Source: UBA7477 sp045602925
GTDB lineage: Bacteria > Bacillota > Clostridia > Oscillospirales > Ruminococcaceae
Direction: 5' to 3'
Length of the DNA stretch: 5,394 bases
NCBI GenBank assembly: GCA_045602925.1
Contig: JAZSCN010000015.1
Coordinates: 1 to 5,394, forward strand
The notes beneath the pieces are model-generated. The model saw nothing but the letters and a program-made list of their open reading frames with translations. It did no database searches and was not told the origin of the DNA. Numbering within the stretch: the first letter of the stretch is position 1; each line of letters opens with the position of its first letter. The position numbers and the translations under genes were made by a program. Positions 1 to 5,379 of the stretch are shown in pieces.

Positions 1-6
1 TATAAT
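1..6 (+). promoter_or_regulatory. Probable -10 box of the pckG promoter
   Basis: A perfect TATAAT occupies the first six bases and is followed by an overlapping TTATAC at 8-13. Any -35 element lies outside the window. Initiation about seven bases downstream would fall near 13-15 and give a leader of about 70 nt before the pckG start at 84. The alternative TTATAC box would shift initiation only a few bases. The call rests on the consensus match and position; the flanking AT-richness makes chance matches easy. Confidence 0.45.
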
Positions 7-15
7 ATTATACGA

Positions 16-76
16 GGAAAATTTGATATTTTTATTCTGCTTTCGATTTTCCGTAATTTTTAATAACCGAAAGGAG
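16..76 (+). promoter_or_regulatory. Possible H-type pseudoknot leader covering the pckG RBS
   Basis: Two crossing complementarities are visible. Bases 16-22 (GGAAAAT) pair perfectly with 46-52 (ATTTTCC). Bases 37-45 (CTGCTTTCG) pair with 68-76 (CGAAAGGAG) at eight of nine positions, with one G-G mismatch (39/74). The second helix includes the whole Shine-Dalgarno AAAGGAG (70-76). The helices abut at 45/46, with loops of 14 nt (23-36) and 15 nt (53-67), which is an H-type pseudoknot topology. If transcription starts near 14, helix 1 begins almost at the mRNA 5' end. Regulation by RBS occlusion is an inference. The leader is AT-rich, and a polypurine RBS readily finds a pyrimidine partner by chance. 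Confidence 0.25.
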
Positions 77-83
77 TTTTATT

Positions 84-1889
84 ATGGCAAGTTTAACAAA
101 GAACCCTAACGTTAACGCTTGGGTTGAAGAAATGATTGCTCTGACAAAGCCTGACAATGTAGTTTGGATAGATGGCAGCGACGAGCAGCTTGAGGCTCTT
201 CGCAACGAAGCACTCTCAACAGGTGAAATGATAGCTCTCAACCAGGAGAAGCTTCCTGGCTGTATCTACCACAGAACAGACCCTGCTGACGTAGCAAGAG
301 TTGAAGACAGAACCTTCATTTGCTCACGCAACAAGGAGGACGCTGGTCCTACAAACAACTGGTGCGACCCTAAGGAAATGTACGCAAAGCTCACACCTAT
401 GTATGATGGTGCTATGAAGGGCAGAACAATGTACGTTATCCCTTACTCAATGGGTCCTATCGGCTCACCTCTCGCTAAGGTTGGTGTTGAGGTAACTGAC
501 TCAATCTACGTTGTTCTTAACATGGACATTATGACAAGAGTTGGCGTTAAGGCTTTTGAAAACCTTGGCGACGTATCTAACGACTTCGTAAGAGGTCTTC
601 ACGCTAAGGCTGACCTTGACCCTGAAAAGAGATACATCGTTCAGTTCCCAGAAGACAACACAATCTGGTCTGTTAACTCAGGCTACGGCGGAAACGTTCT
701 TCTCGGTAAGAAGTGCTTCGCTCTTAGAATTGCTTCATTCCAGGGCAAGAACGAGGGCTGGATGGCTGAACACATGCTCATCCTCGGCGTAGAAAAGCCA
801 GACGGAGAGGTTAAGTACATCACAGCAGCATTCCCATCAGCTTGTGGTAAGACAAACCTCGCAATGCTTATCCCTCCTGTATGCTACACAGAACAGGGCT
901 ACAAGGTATGGACTGTTGGTGACGACATTGCTTGGCTCAAGCAGGGCGATGACGGCAGACTTTACGCTATCAACCCAGAAAACGGCTTCTTTGGTGTTGC
1001 TCCTGGTACTAACGAAAAGTCCAACCCTAACGCACTTTCTACAGCTATGAGAGATACAATCTTCACAAACGTAGCTATCAACAACGACGACCAGACTGTA
1101 TGGTGGGAGAAGCTCGACAAGAACCCTCCTGTAAACGCTACAGAATGGAAGGGTGCTAAGGTTAACGGTCCTGAGTACATTGCAAACGGCGGTGCACTCG
1201 CTCATCCTAACTCAAGATTTACAGCTCCTGCAAGAAACTGCCCATGCATTTCTAAGGAATTCAACAATCCTGCAGGTGTTCCAATTTCTGCTATCATCTT
1301 CGGTGGACGTAGAGCTTCTACAACTCCACTCGTATATCAGTCATTTGACTGGACACACGGCACATACGTTGGCTCTGCTGTTTCTTCTGAAACAACAGCT
1401 GCTGCAACAGGTGCTGTAGGTGTACTCCGTCACGACCCAATGGCTATGAAGCCATTTATCGGCTACAACGTAGGCGACTACTGGGCACACTGGCTCGAGA
1501 TGGGCGAAAAGCTTGGCGACAAGGCTCCTAAGATTTTCAATGTTAACTGGTTCAAGCAGGACGAAAACGGCAACTTCATCTGGCCTGGTTTCGGCGACAA
1601 TATGAGAGTTCTCGACTGGATTATCAAGAGATGCGAAGGCACTATTGACGCTAAGGAAACTGCTATCGGTTATGTTCCTAACATGGGCGACATCAACGTT
1701 ACAGGTATCGAAGACGAAGTAACTCCTGAAATTATGGAAAAGCTTCTCGATGTTGACGCTGACCTCTGGACAAAGGAAATCGCTGAAATGAGAAGATACT
1801 ACAAGGAAGAAATCGCTGACAAGGGTGGAAGAATCCCTGATGCTCTCTGGGCACAGCTCGATGCTCTTGAAGCAAGACTTGCAAAGTAA
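84..1889 (+). CDS. pckG: Phosphoenolpyruvate carboxykinase, GTP-dependent
   Basis: Cytosolic enzyme interconverting oxaloacetate + GTP and PEP + CO2 + GDP (EC 4.1.1.32). The 601-residue product is full length for the GTP-type family (about 600-620), which is distinct from the ATP-type pckA family. The signature P-loop with the mobile active-site cysteine, FPSACGKTN, lies at 250-258 (C254, K256, T257). Other recognisable sites are the SGYGGN...KK block (Y201, K209/K210), metal ligands H230 and D281 (in GDDIAW), the substrate-binding NSR at 376-378, FGGRR at 406-410, and the nucleotide-pocket segment WPGFGDN at 500-506. The start is supported by AAAGGAG at 70-76, seven bases upstream. Codon use is strongly biased: about 37 of 41 Asn codons are AAC, suggesting high expression. 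It is monocistronic, followed at once by a terminator. In fermenters of this type the enzyme may run toward oxaloacetate to feed succinate formation; that direction is inferred. Confidence 0.97.
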   Translation: MASLTKNPNVNAWVEEMIALTKPDNVVWIDGSDEQLEALRNEALSTGEMIALNQEKLPGCIYHRTDPADVARVEDRTFICSRNKEDAGPTNNWCDPKEMYAKLTPMYDGAMKGRTMYVIPYSMGPIGSPLAKVGVEVTDSIYVVLNMDIMTRVGVKAFENLGDVSNDFVRGLHAKADLDPEKRYIVQFPEDNTIWSVNSGYGGNVLLGKKCFALRIASFQGKNEGWMAEHMLILGVEKPDGEVKYITAAFPSACGKTNLAMLIPPVCYTEQGYKVWTVGDDIAWLKQGDDGRLYAINPENGFFGVAPGTNEKSNPNALSTAMRDTIFTNVAINNDDQTVWWEKLDKNPPVNATEWKGAKVNGPEYIANGGALAHPNSRFTAPARNCPCISKEFNNPAGVPISAIIFGGRRASTTPLVYQSFDWTHGTYVGSAVSSETTAAATGAVGVLRHDPMAMKPFIGYNVGDYWAHWLEMGEKLGDKAPKIFNVNWFKQDENGNFIWPGFGDNMRVLDWIIKRCEGTIDAKETAIGYVPNMGDINVTGIEDEVTPEIMEKLLDVDADLWTKEIAEMRRYYKEEIADKGGRIPDALWAQLDALEARLAK

Positions 1890-1902
1890 TCTGACAAACA
1901 CT

Positions 1903-1931
1903 AACGCCTCCCGAATGGGAGGCGTTTTTTT
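1903..1931 (+). terminator. Intrinsic terminator of pckG
   Basis: A perfect 10-bp stem (AACGCCTCCC, 1903-1912, with GGGAGGCGTT, 1917-1926) closes a GAAT tetraloop. It runs into an uninterrupted T tract at 1925-1931. It begins 13 bases after the pckG stop codon. GC-rich stem plus T tract is a textbook Rho-independent terminator. Confidence 0.93.
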
Positions 1932-1946
1932 GTATCGGTTGGGTGC

Positions 1947-1982
1947 AAAAAAGCAGTCCTTCAAAAGAACTGCTTGTTTTTT
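1947..1982 (-). terminator. Terminator of the aminotransferase gene, probably bidirectional
   Basis: The arms AAGCAGT (1951-1957) and ACTGCTT (1969-1975) pair over 7 bp. The stem can extend inward by four more pairs, including one G-U, to a 3-nt loop. On the minus strand it starts nine bases after the stop codon of the aminotransferase gene and ends in a T tract (A tract at 1947-1952 on the plus strand). On the plus strand it is followed by TTTTTT at 1977-1982, so it can also act as a backup for pckG read-through. Confidence 0.85.
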
Positions 1983-1984
1983 AT

Positions 1985-3265
1985 TTAGTTTTCCAAAAGC
2001 TTCTTGGCTGATGCGATTTTCACTGCGATACAGAACAGTTCTGCTGCGAGCTTTAACTCCTCAATCGGTGGGAAGGATGGTGCAATTCTTATATTGCTAT
2101 CCTTAGGGTCCTTGCCATATGGGAAGGTTGCGCCTGCGCCTGTGAGCTCTACGCCTGCTTCCTTACAGAGTCTTACGACCTCCTTTGCACAGCCGTCCAT
2201 AGCGTCAAAGCTTACAAAGTATCCGCCGTTTGGTCTTACCCAATTGCCAATACCGAGTGGCTTGATTTCGCTCTCGAGGGCATCGCAAACTGCATTAAAT
2301 CTAGGAGCAAGGAGCTCGGCGTGCTTCTTCATATGCTCACACAGTCCGTCGTAATTCTTGAAAAATCTGACGTGGCGGAGCTGGTTAATCTTATCATAAC
2401 CGATAGTCTGCACGGTAATCATTGACTTTACATAAGCGATATTCTTCTCGCTTGCACTCATTGCAGCAATTCCGCCACCTGCAAAGGTAACCTTTGAGGT
2501 TGAAGCGAACATATACACTCTATCCTCGTTGCCGTACTTCTTAGCTTCCTCAAGGAGATTTAAAAGCTTATCAGGTGTATCGCTGAGGTGGTGGATGCAA
2601 TATGCGTTATCCCAGAAAATTCTGAAGTCAGGAGCTGCAGTTTTCATAGAAGCCATTCTTCTGACTACCTCATCGGAATAGGTAATTCCTGTAGGGTTAG
2701 AGTACATTGGAACACACCAGATACCCTTGATAGAGCTATCCTCTGCTACGAGCTTTTCGACAACATCCATATCCGGTCCGTTCTCGTTGCAAGGGATATT
2801 TATCATTTCAAAGCCGAGCTTTTCTGTTATGAGGAAATGTCTGTCATAGCCCGGAACGGGACACAGCCACTTGACCTTTTCGCAATCCTTCCAAGGCTTT
2901 GCGCCGTCGCCTGTACCGAAAATCATAGCCTTCATAAGCATATCGTACATTATATTAAGGCTGGAGTTACCGAACACGATAACTTCCTTTTCGCTTGTAC
3001 CAAAGATATCGGCAAATAGCTTCTTTGAGCTTACGATTCCGTCGAGGCCACCGTAGTTTCTTGTATCAGTTCCGTCAAAGTCGCAAAGTGAATCCTCGCC
3101 TGTTACGCAATCGAGCATACCGTAGGAAAGCTTTAGCTGTTCGTCGCACGGCTTACCTCTAGCCATATTGAGTGAGAGTCCTCTGCTTTTGAACTCGTTA
3201 TACTTATTTACCTGCTCATCAAGAAAGGCTGAAAGCTCTTGTCTTGTCATATCCTTAAGCTGCAT
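1985..3265 (-). CDS. PLP-dependent class I-type aminotransferase, probably aspartate aminotransferase-like
   Basis: A 426-residue fold-type I PLP enzyme that transfers an amino group between an amino acid and a 2-oxo acid in the cytosol. Visible in order: N-terminal substrate segment with MARGKP (34-39); GNSS (99-102), where the phosphate-binding loop is expected; SNPTG (189-193); WDNAY (218-222), with D219 for the PLP ring nitrogen and Y222; the Schiff-base lysine K258 in STSKVTFAGGG; and the carboxylate-binding arginine R393 in NIRIAPSFPP. The layout resembles the atypical aspartate aminotransferase/MocR-like group (Pfam PF12897 type) more than classical AspC; this is from memory, so specificity is uncertain. 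I chose the ATG at 3265 because GGAGG (3276-3280) sits ten bases upstream. The in-frame ATG at 3313 adds 16 residues, but lacks an RBS and lies almost at the predicted transcript 5' end. The gene is convergent with pckG and has its own promoter. Confidence 0.9.
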   Translation of the reverse strand: MQLKDMTRQELSAFLDEQVNKYNEFKSRGLSLNMARGKPCDEQLKLSYGMLDCVTGEDSLCDFDGTDTRNYGGLDGIVSSKKLFADIFGTSEKEVIVFGNSSLNIMYDMLMKAMIFGTGDGAKPWKDCEKVKWLCPVPGYDRHFLITEKLGFEMINIPCNENGPDMDVVEKLVAEDSSIKGIWCVPMYSNPTGITYSDEVVRRMASMKTAAPDFRIFWDNAYCIHHLSDTPDKLLNLLEEAKKYGNEDRVYMFASTSKVTFAGGGIAAMSASEKNIAYVKSMITVQTIGYDKINQLRHVRFFKNYDGLCEHMKKHAELLAPRFNAVCDALESEIKPLGIGNWVRPNGGYFVSFDAMDGCAKEVVRLCKEAGVELTGAGATFPYGKDPKDSNIRIAPSFPPIEELKLAAELFCIAVKIASAKKLLEN

Positions 3266-3324
3266 TATGGAATAACCTCCGCATAGTATTTTAAACGCCT
3301 TTATACCGGGCATTTGGCACCTAT

Positions 3325-3356
3325 ATTATAATATACCAATCGGATGAATTTTGCAA
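3325..3356 (-). promoter_or_regulatory. Promoter of the aminotransferase gene
   Basis: On the minus strand a perfect TATAAT lies at 3330-3325, within an AT-rich palindromic stretch. TTGCAA at 3356-3351 is the best -35 candidate. Its spacing is 20 bp to TATAAT but 17 bp to the overlapping TATTAT at 3333-3328, so the exact -10 register is unclear. Initiation near 3318-3321 would give a leader of about 55 nt to the start at 3265, leaving the upstream ATG at 3313 nearly leaderless. Confidence 0.6.
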
Positions 3357-3380
3357 GTCATTTTTATCAATCTTGCAAAA
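3349..3380. repeat. 9-bp inverted repeat over the aminotransferase -35 region
   Basis: TTTTGCAAG (3349-3357) and CTTGCAAAA (3372-3380) are perfect inverted copies separated by 14 bases. The left arm contains the proposed -35 hexamer of the minus-strand gene and the right arm lies just upstream. The two TTGCAA cores are 22 bp apart, about two helical turns, a geometry that suits a dimeric DNA-binding protein. As an RNA hairpin it lacks a following T tract on either strand, so it does not read as a standard terminator for the upstream membrane gene. A role as operator is inferred. Confidence 0.4.
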
Positions 3381-3441
3381 AATCACGTTTTTGACCTAAA
3401 TACAGCTTCATTATGCATTACAAATTAAGCGAAATGACAGT

Positions 3442-4062
3442 TTAAAACAATTTTGCTACATACGGAACAGCGATGAGAGTTATAAAAAGGGCTATTGCGA
3501 CAAAAAGCACGAGGTAGAGCAATGTGCTCATTATACGTTGTGGGAGAGTTTCTAAATAATAGCTTTTTATACCCATATTCAGCACGAAGGCTTTTAGTCT
3601 CTTATGGGTTGACGGACACTGAGAGAAGGTCATCCTCTCACTCAGGCTAAGTCCACAATTGGTATTCGGGCAGCTACATTCTGTAACTCTGCTTGTTGGT
3701 GTCAAGGAATCAAACTCGGTATCGTTGACATCCTTTAGGAGTCTTGTCTTACATCTTGGACACATAAGTGCGTCGGGTCTTTGCATAACGTCATAGGCAA
3801 ACATCAAAAACGCATATCCCCACTTACGATTCAATGTAGCAAAGACATATCTTACATACATCAAAACTATTGTGATTGAGGCTATAAGTCTTAAATCCCT
3901 TCCACTAACCTTTAAATCGACCTTATCGGCAAGCTTTGGCATAAACTTATAGCTAAGGAACACGAGGAGTGCTGTTACAATGGTTGATATTAAAAGCCTC
4001 AGATAGACTCTCGTTTTAGTTCTTTTGTCGATTGGAAAATTCTTGATTTCGTTTAAAGACAT
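3442..4062 (-). CDS. Unrecognised membrane protein with a zinc-ribbon-like cysteine domain
   Basis: I do not recognise the family. Numbering from the upstream ATG at 4071, hydrophobic segments lie at about 24-44, 59-80 and 179-205. Between the second and third is a soluble region with CPRC (104-107), CSC (132-134), C139 and C152. CPRC paired with CPNTNC (134-139) looks like a four-cysteine zinc ribbon. The positive-rich N-terminus (KRTKTR) suggests it is cytosolic, which would place the zinc ribbon in the cytosol and the last helix exiting outward. Two starts are possible. ATG 4062 has AAGGA nine bases upstream and is preferred (206 aa). ATG 4071 has its RBS only 1-4 bases away (209 aa). Codon use is not biased like pckG or pta: five of seven Asn codons are AAT. 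It is divergent from pta and has its own promoter; the downstream aminotransferase gene is 176 bases away with a separate promoter. No terminator is evident. Confidence 0.8.
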   Translation of the reverse strand: MSLNEIKNFPIDKRTKTRVYLRLLISTIVTALLVFLSYKFMPKLADKVDLKVSGRDLRLIASITIVLMYVRYVFATLNRKWGYAFLMFAYDVMQRPDALMCPRCKTRLLKDVNDTEFDSLTPTSRVTECSCPNTNCGLSLSERMTFSQCPSTHKRLKAFVLNMGIKSYYLETLPQRIMSTLLYLVLFVAIALFITLIAVPYVAKLF

Positions 4063-4101
4063 ACTGCTCATTCCTTCCTATACCATTTAATCTTTACAGT
4101 T

Positions 4102-4130
4102 ATTATATCACATTAAGATAAATTTGAAAA
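4102..4130 (-). promoter_or_regulatory. Extended -10 promoter of the membrane protein gene
   Basis: On the minus strand TGATATAAT (4110-4102) is a perfect extended -10 element: TG, one base, then TATAAT. A weak -35, TTTTCA (4130-4125), sits 17 bp upstream. Initiation near 4095 would give a leader of about 25-35 nt, ending in the AGGAAGGA ribosome binding region at 4079-4072. Confidence 0.65.
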
Positions 4131-4134
4131 GTAT

Positions 4135-4149
4135 GCAAAATATATTTGC
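4135..4149. repeat. Short dyad between the divergent promoters
   Basis: GCAAA (4135-4139) and TTTGC (4145-4149) form a 5-bp inverted repeat with a 5-bp spacer. Its right arm overlaps the -35 hexamer of pta, and its left arm lies just upstream of the -35 of the divergent gene. It is short and AT-rich, so chance is a real possibility. Confidence 0.2.
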
Positions 4150-4174
4150 TTTTTTCGACAAAATGTAGTATAAT
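4146..4174 (+). promoter_or_regulatory. Promoter of pta
   Basis: TTGCTT (4146-4151) and a perfect TATAAT (4169-4174) are separated by 17 bp, the ideal sigma-A-type spacing. Initiation near 4181 would give a leader of about 30 nt containing a perfect AGGAGG ribosome binding site at 4197-4202, nine bases before the pta ATG. Confidence 0.75.
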
Positions 4175-4211
4175 AACTTTGTATGAAAATTAAATTAGGA
4201 GGATTTCAAAA

Positions 4212-5183
4212 ATGCTTGAAAATCTTATTGAGGTGCTTAAGGCAAACAAAAGAACACTCGTATTCACAGAGGGTAGCGACCCAAGAATTTTAGAGGCTGC
4301 TTCTAAGCTTCACGCTGAAAAGCTACTTAGCCCAATTCTTCTTGGCAACCCTGATGAAATCAAGGCTAAGGCTGACGAGTGCGGATTTAACATCGACGGA
4401 ATCGAAATCATCAACCCAGAGACATACCCAGACTTTGACAAGATGGTTGACCTTATGGTTGAGCTCAGAAAGGGCAAGATGGACAGAGAAACCTGCATCG
4501 CTTGTCTTAAGAAGTCTAACTACTTTGGTACAATGCTCGTAAAGATGGACCTTGCTGACGGTCTTCTCGGTGGTGCTACATACTCTACAGCTGACACAGT
4601 AAGACCTGCTCTGCAGATTATCAAGACAAAGCCGGGAAGCAAGATTGTTTCTTCAAGCTTTATTATGTACAGAGAGGGCGAAAACGGCGAAGAAAAGTAC
4701 GCTATGGGCGACTGCGCTATCAACCTCTTCCCTACTGATGATGAGCTTGTTGAAATCGCTGCTGAGACAGCTAAGACTGCTAAGGCATTCGGCATTGACC
4801 CTAAGGTTGCAATGCTTTCATACTCAACTCTCGGCTCTGGCAAGGGCGAGTCTGTTGACAAGGTAAGAAGCGCTACCGAAAAGGCAAAGGCTGCATTCCC
4901 AGACCTTGCTATCGACGGCGAGCTTCAGTTTGACGCTGCTTTCTCACCAACTGTTGCTAAGACAAAGTGCCCTAACTCCCCTGTTGCAGGTCAGGCTAAC
5001 ACATTCATTTTCCCTGACATCAACGCAGGTAACATCGGCTACAAGGTTGCACAGAGATTTGGTGGATTTGACGCTTTCGGCCCAATTCTCCAGGGACTTA
5101 ACGCTCCTATCAACGACCTCTCAAGAGGCTGTAATGCTGACGAGGTTTACCAGATGGCAATCATCACTGCAGGTCTTAAGTAA
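4212..5183 (+). CDS. pta: Phosphate acetyltransferase (phosphotransacetylase)
   Basis: Cytosolic enzyme interconverting acetyl-CoA + phosphate and acetyl phosphate + CoA (EC 2.3.1.8), the first step from acetyl-CoA to acetate and ATP together with acetate kinase. The 323 residues are the normal length of the short single-domain Pta form. Recognisable elements are VFTEGSDPRIL near the N-terminus (17-27), R86 in ELRKGK, GGATYSTADTVRPALQ (120-135, with R131), QRFGG (281-285, with R282), and NDLSRGC (301-307) with S304, R305 and following acidic D310/E311. These match the CoA/phosphate-site residues known in the family. Butyryltransferase (Ptb) is a relative, but the SRGC block and overall pattern favour Pta. 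The start is fixed by AGGAGG at 4197-4202. Codon bias resembles pckG. ackA is not immediately downstream, though the two are often adjacent; a terminator follows instead. Confidence 0.96.
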   Translation: MLENLIEVLKANKRTLVFTEGSDPRILEAASKLHAEKLLSPILLGNPDEIKAKADECGFNIDGIEIINPETYPDFDKMVDLMVELRKGKMDRETCIACLKKSNYFGTMLVKMDLADGLLGGATYSTADTVRPALQIIKTKPGSKIVSSSFIMYREGENGEEKYAMGDCAINLFPTDDELVEIAAETAKTAKAFGIDPKVAMLSYSTLGSGKGESVDKVRSATEKAKAAFPDLAIDGELQFDAAFSPTVAKTKCPNSPVAGQANTFIFPDINAGNIGYKVAQRFGGFDAFGPILQGLNAPINDLSRGCNADEVYQMAIITAGLK

Positions 5184-5199
5184 TTTAATACACCTATTG

Positions 5200-5230
5200 C
5201 ACCGTTTCACTTATGTGGAACGGTGTTTTT
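5200..5230 (+). terminator. Intrinsic terminator of pta
   Basis: CACCGTTTCAC (5200-5210) pairs with GTGGAACGGTG (5215-5225) over 11 positions, one of them U-G, closing a TTAT loop. It is followed by TTTTT at 5226-5230. It begins 17 bases after the pta stop codon and makes pta monocistronic. Confidence 0.92.
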
Positions 5231-5250
5231 ATCAAAAACGTGGCATAATA

Positions 5251-5273
5251 CTCCCACTTCTACAAGTGGTGGG
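5251..5273 (+). mobile_element. Hairpin with bulged T, possible left end of an IS200/IS605-type element
   Basis: CCACTT (5254-5259) pairs with AAGTGG (5264-5269) around a CTAC loop. After a single unpaired T (5270) the stem continues with CTC (5251-5253) against GGG (5271-5273), including one U-G pair. Imperfect hairpins near the tips, with an unpaired T in the stem, are what TnpA (Y1 transposase) recognises in IS200/IS605 elements such as IS608. The hairpin lies about 20 bases beyond the T tract of the pta terminator and about 105 bases before a new start codon, a reasonable left-end layout. It has no T tract, so it is not a normal terminator. The right end is not in the window, so the element's identity and extent are inferred. 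Confidence 0.45.
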
Positions 5274-5330
5274 ATAAATGCCTAAAAATTTGTTTGCTAC
5301 AGATATAGCATTTTAAAAAATAATGTGTTA

Positions 5331-5339
5331 TGGTATATA
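5331..5339 (+). promoter_or_regulatory. Candidate extended -10 promoter for the gene at the right edge
   Basis: TGGTATATA is an extended -10 type site (TG, one base, TATATA, five of six matches). The -35 position 17 bp upstream (TTTTAA, 5311-5316) is poor. Initiation near 5346 would leave a leader of about 35 nt. A small perfect inverted repeat, AGAGAA (5341-5346) and TTCTCT (5350-5355), follows directly. It could form a weak hairpin before the RBS, or be chance. Confidence 0.35.
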
Positions 5340-5379
5340 CAGAGAATGTTTCTCTAAATCTAAAGAAAGGAGACACTGT

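Noticed and set aside
837..1205. Minus-strand open frame of 122 codons inside pckG
   Set aside because: Antisense shadow of the conserved PEPCK core, with no plausible RBS context or family features.
1341..1964. Long minus-strand open frame of 207 codons inside pckG
   Set aside because: It is antisense to a well-supported gene with strong codon bias, has cysteine/serine-rich low-quality content with no recognisable motif, and runs through the terminator region. It is a shadow frame.
2588..3019. Plus-strand open frame of 143 codons inside the aminotransferase
   Set aside because: Antisense to the conserved PLP-binding core; its composition follows from the opposite strand's codons.
3376..3393. 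A/T hairpin (CAAAAA against TTTTTG) as a terminator for the membrane protein gene
   Set aside because: The stem is almost all A-T, short, and not followed by a T tract in the minus-strand direction. No convincing terminator is visible for this gene.
4130..4160. CcpA catabolite-response (cre) site upstream of pta
   Set aside because: pta is a CcpA target in Bacillus, but no sequence here fits the cre consensus with its central CG and flanking palindromic bases.
4184..4208. Hairpin TGAAA/TTTCA enclosing the pta RBS
   Set aside because: Only five mostly A-T pairs, with the RBS left open in the loop. It is too weak to call regulatory.
5295..5310. Inverted repeat TGCTA/TAGCA in the leader of the right-edge gene
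   Set aside because: Five base pairs in an AT-rich stretch are expected by chance, and nothing ties it to the element end.
5240..5379. HEARO/IscB-type omega RNA upstream of an IscB gene
   Set aside because: The region is short for that RNA, and the MYMTI start does not resemble the start of IscB. A TnpB-type left end fits better, though neither can be proved from five codons.
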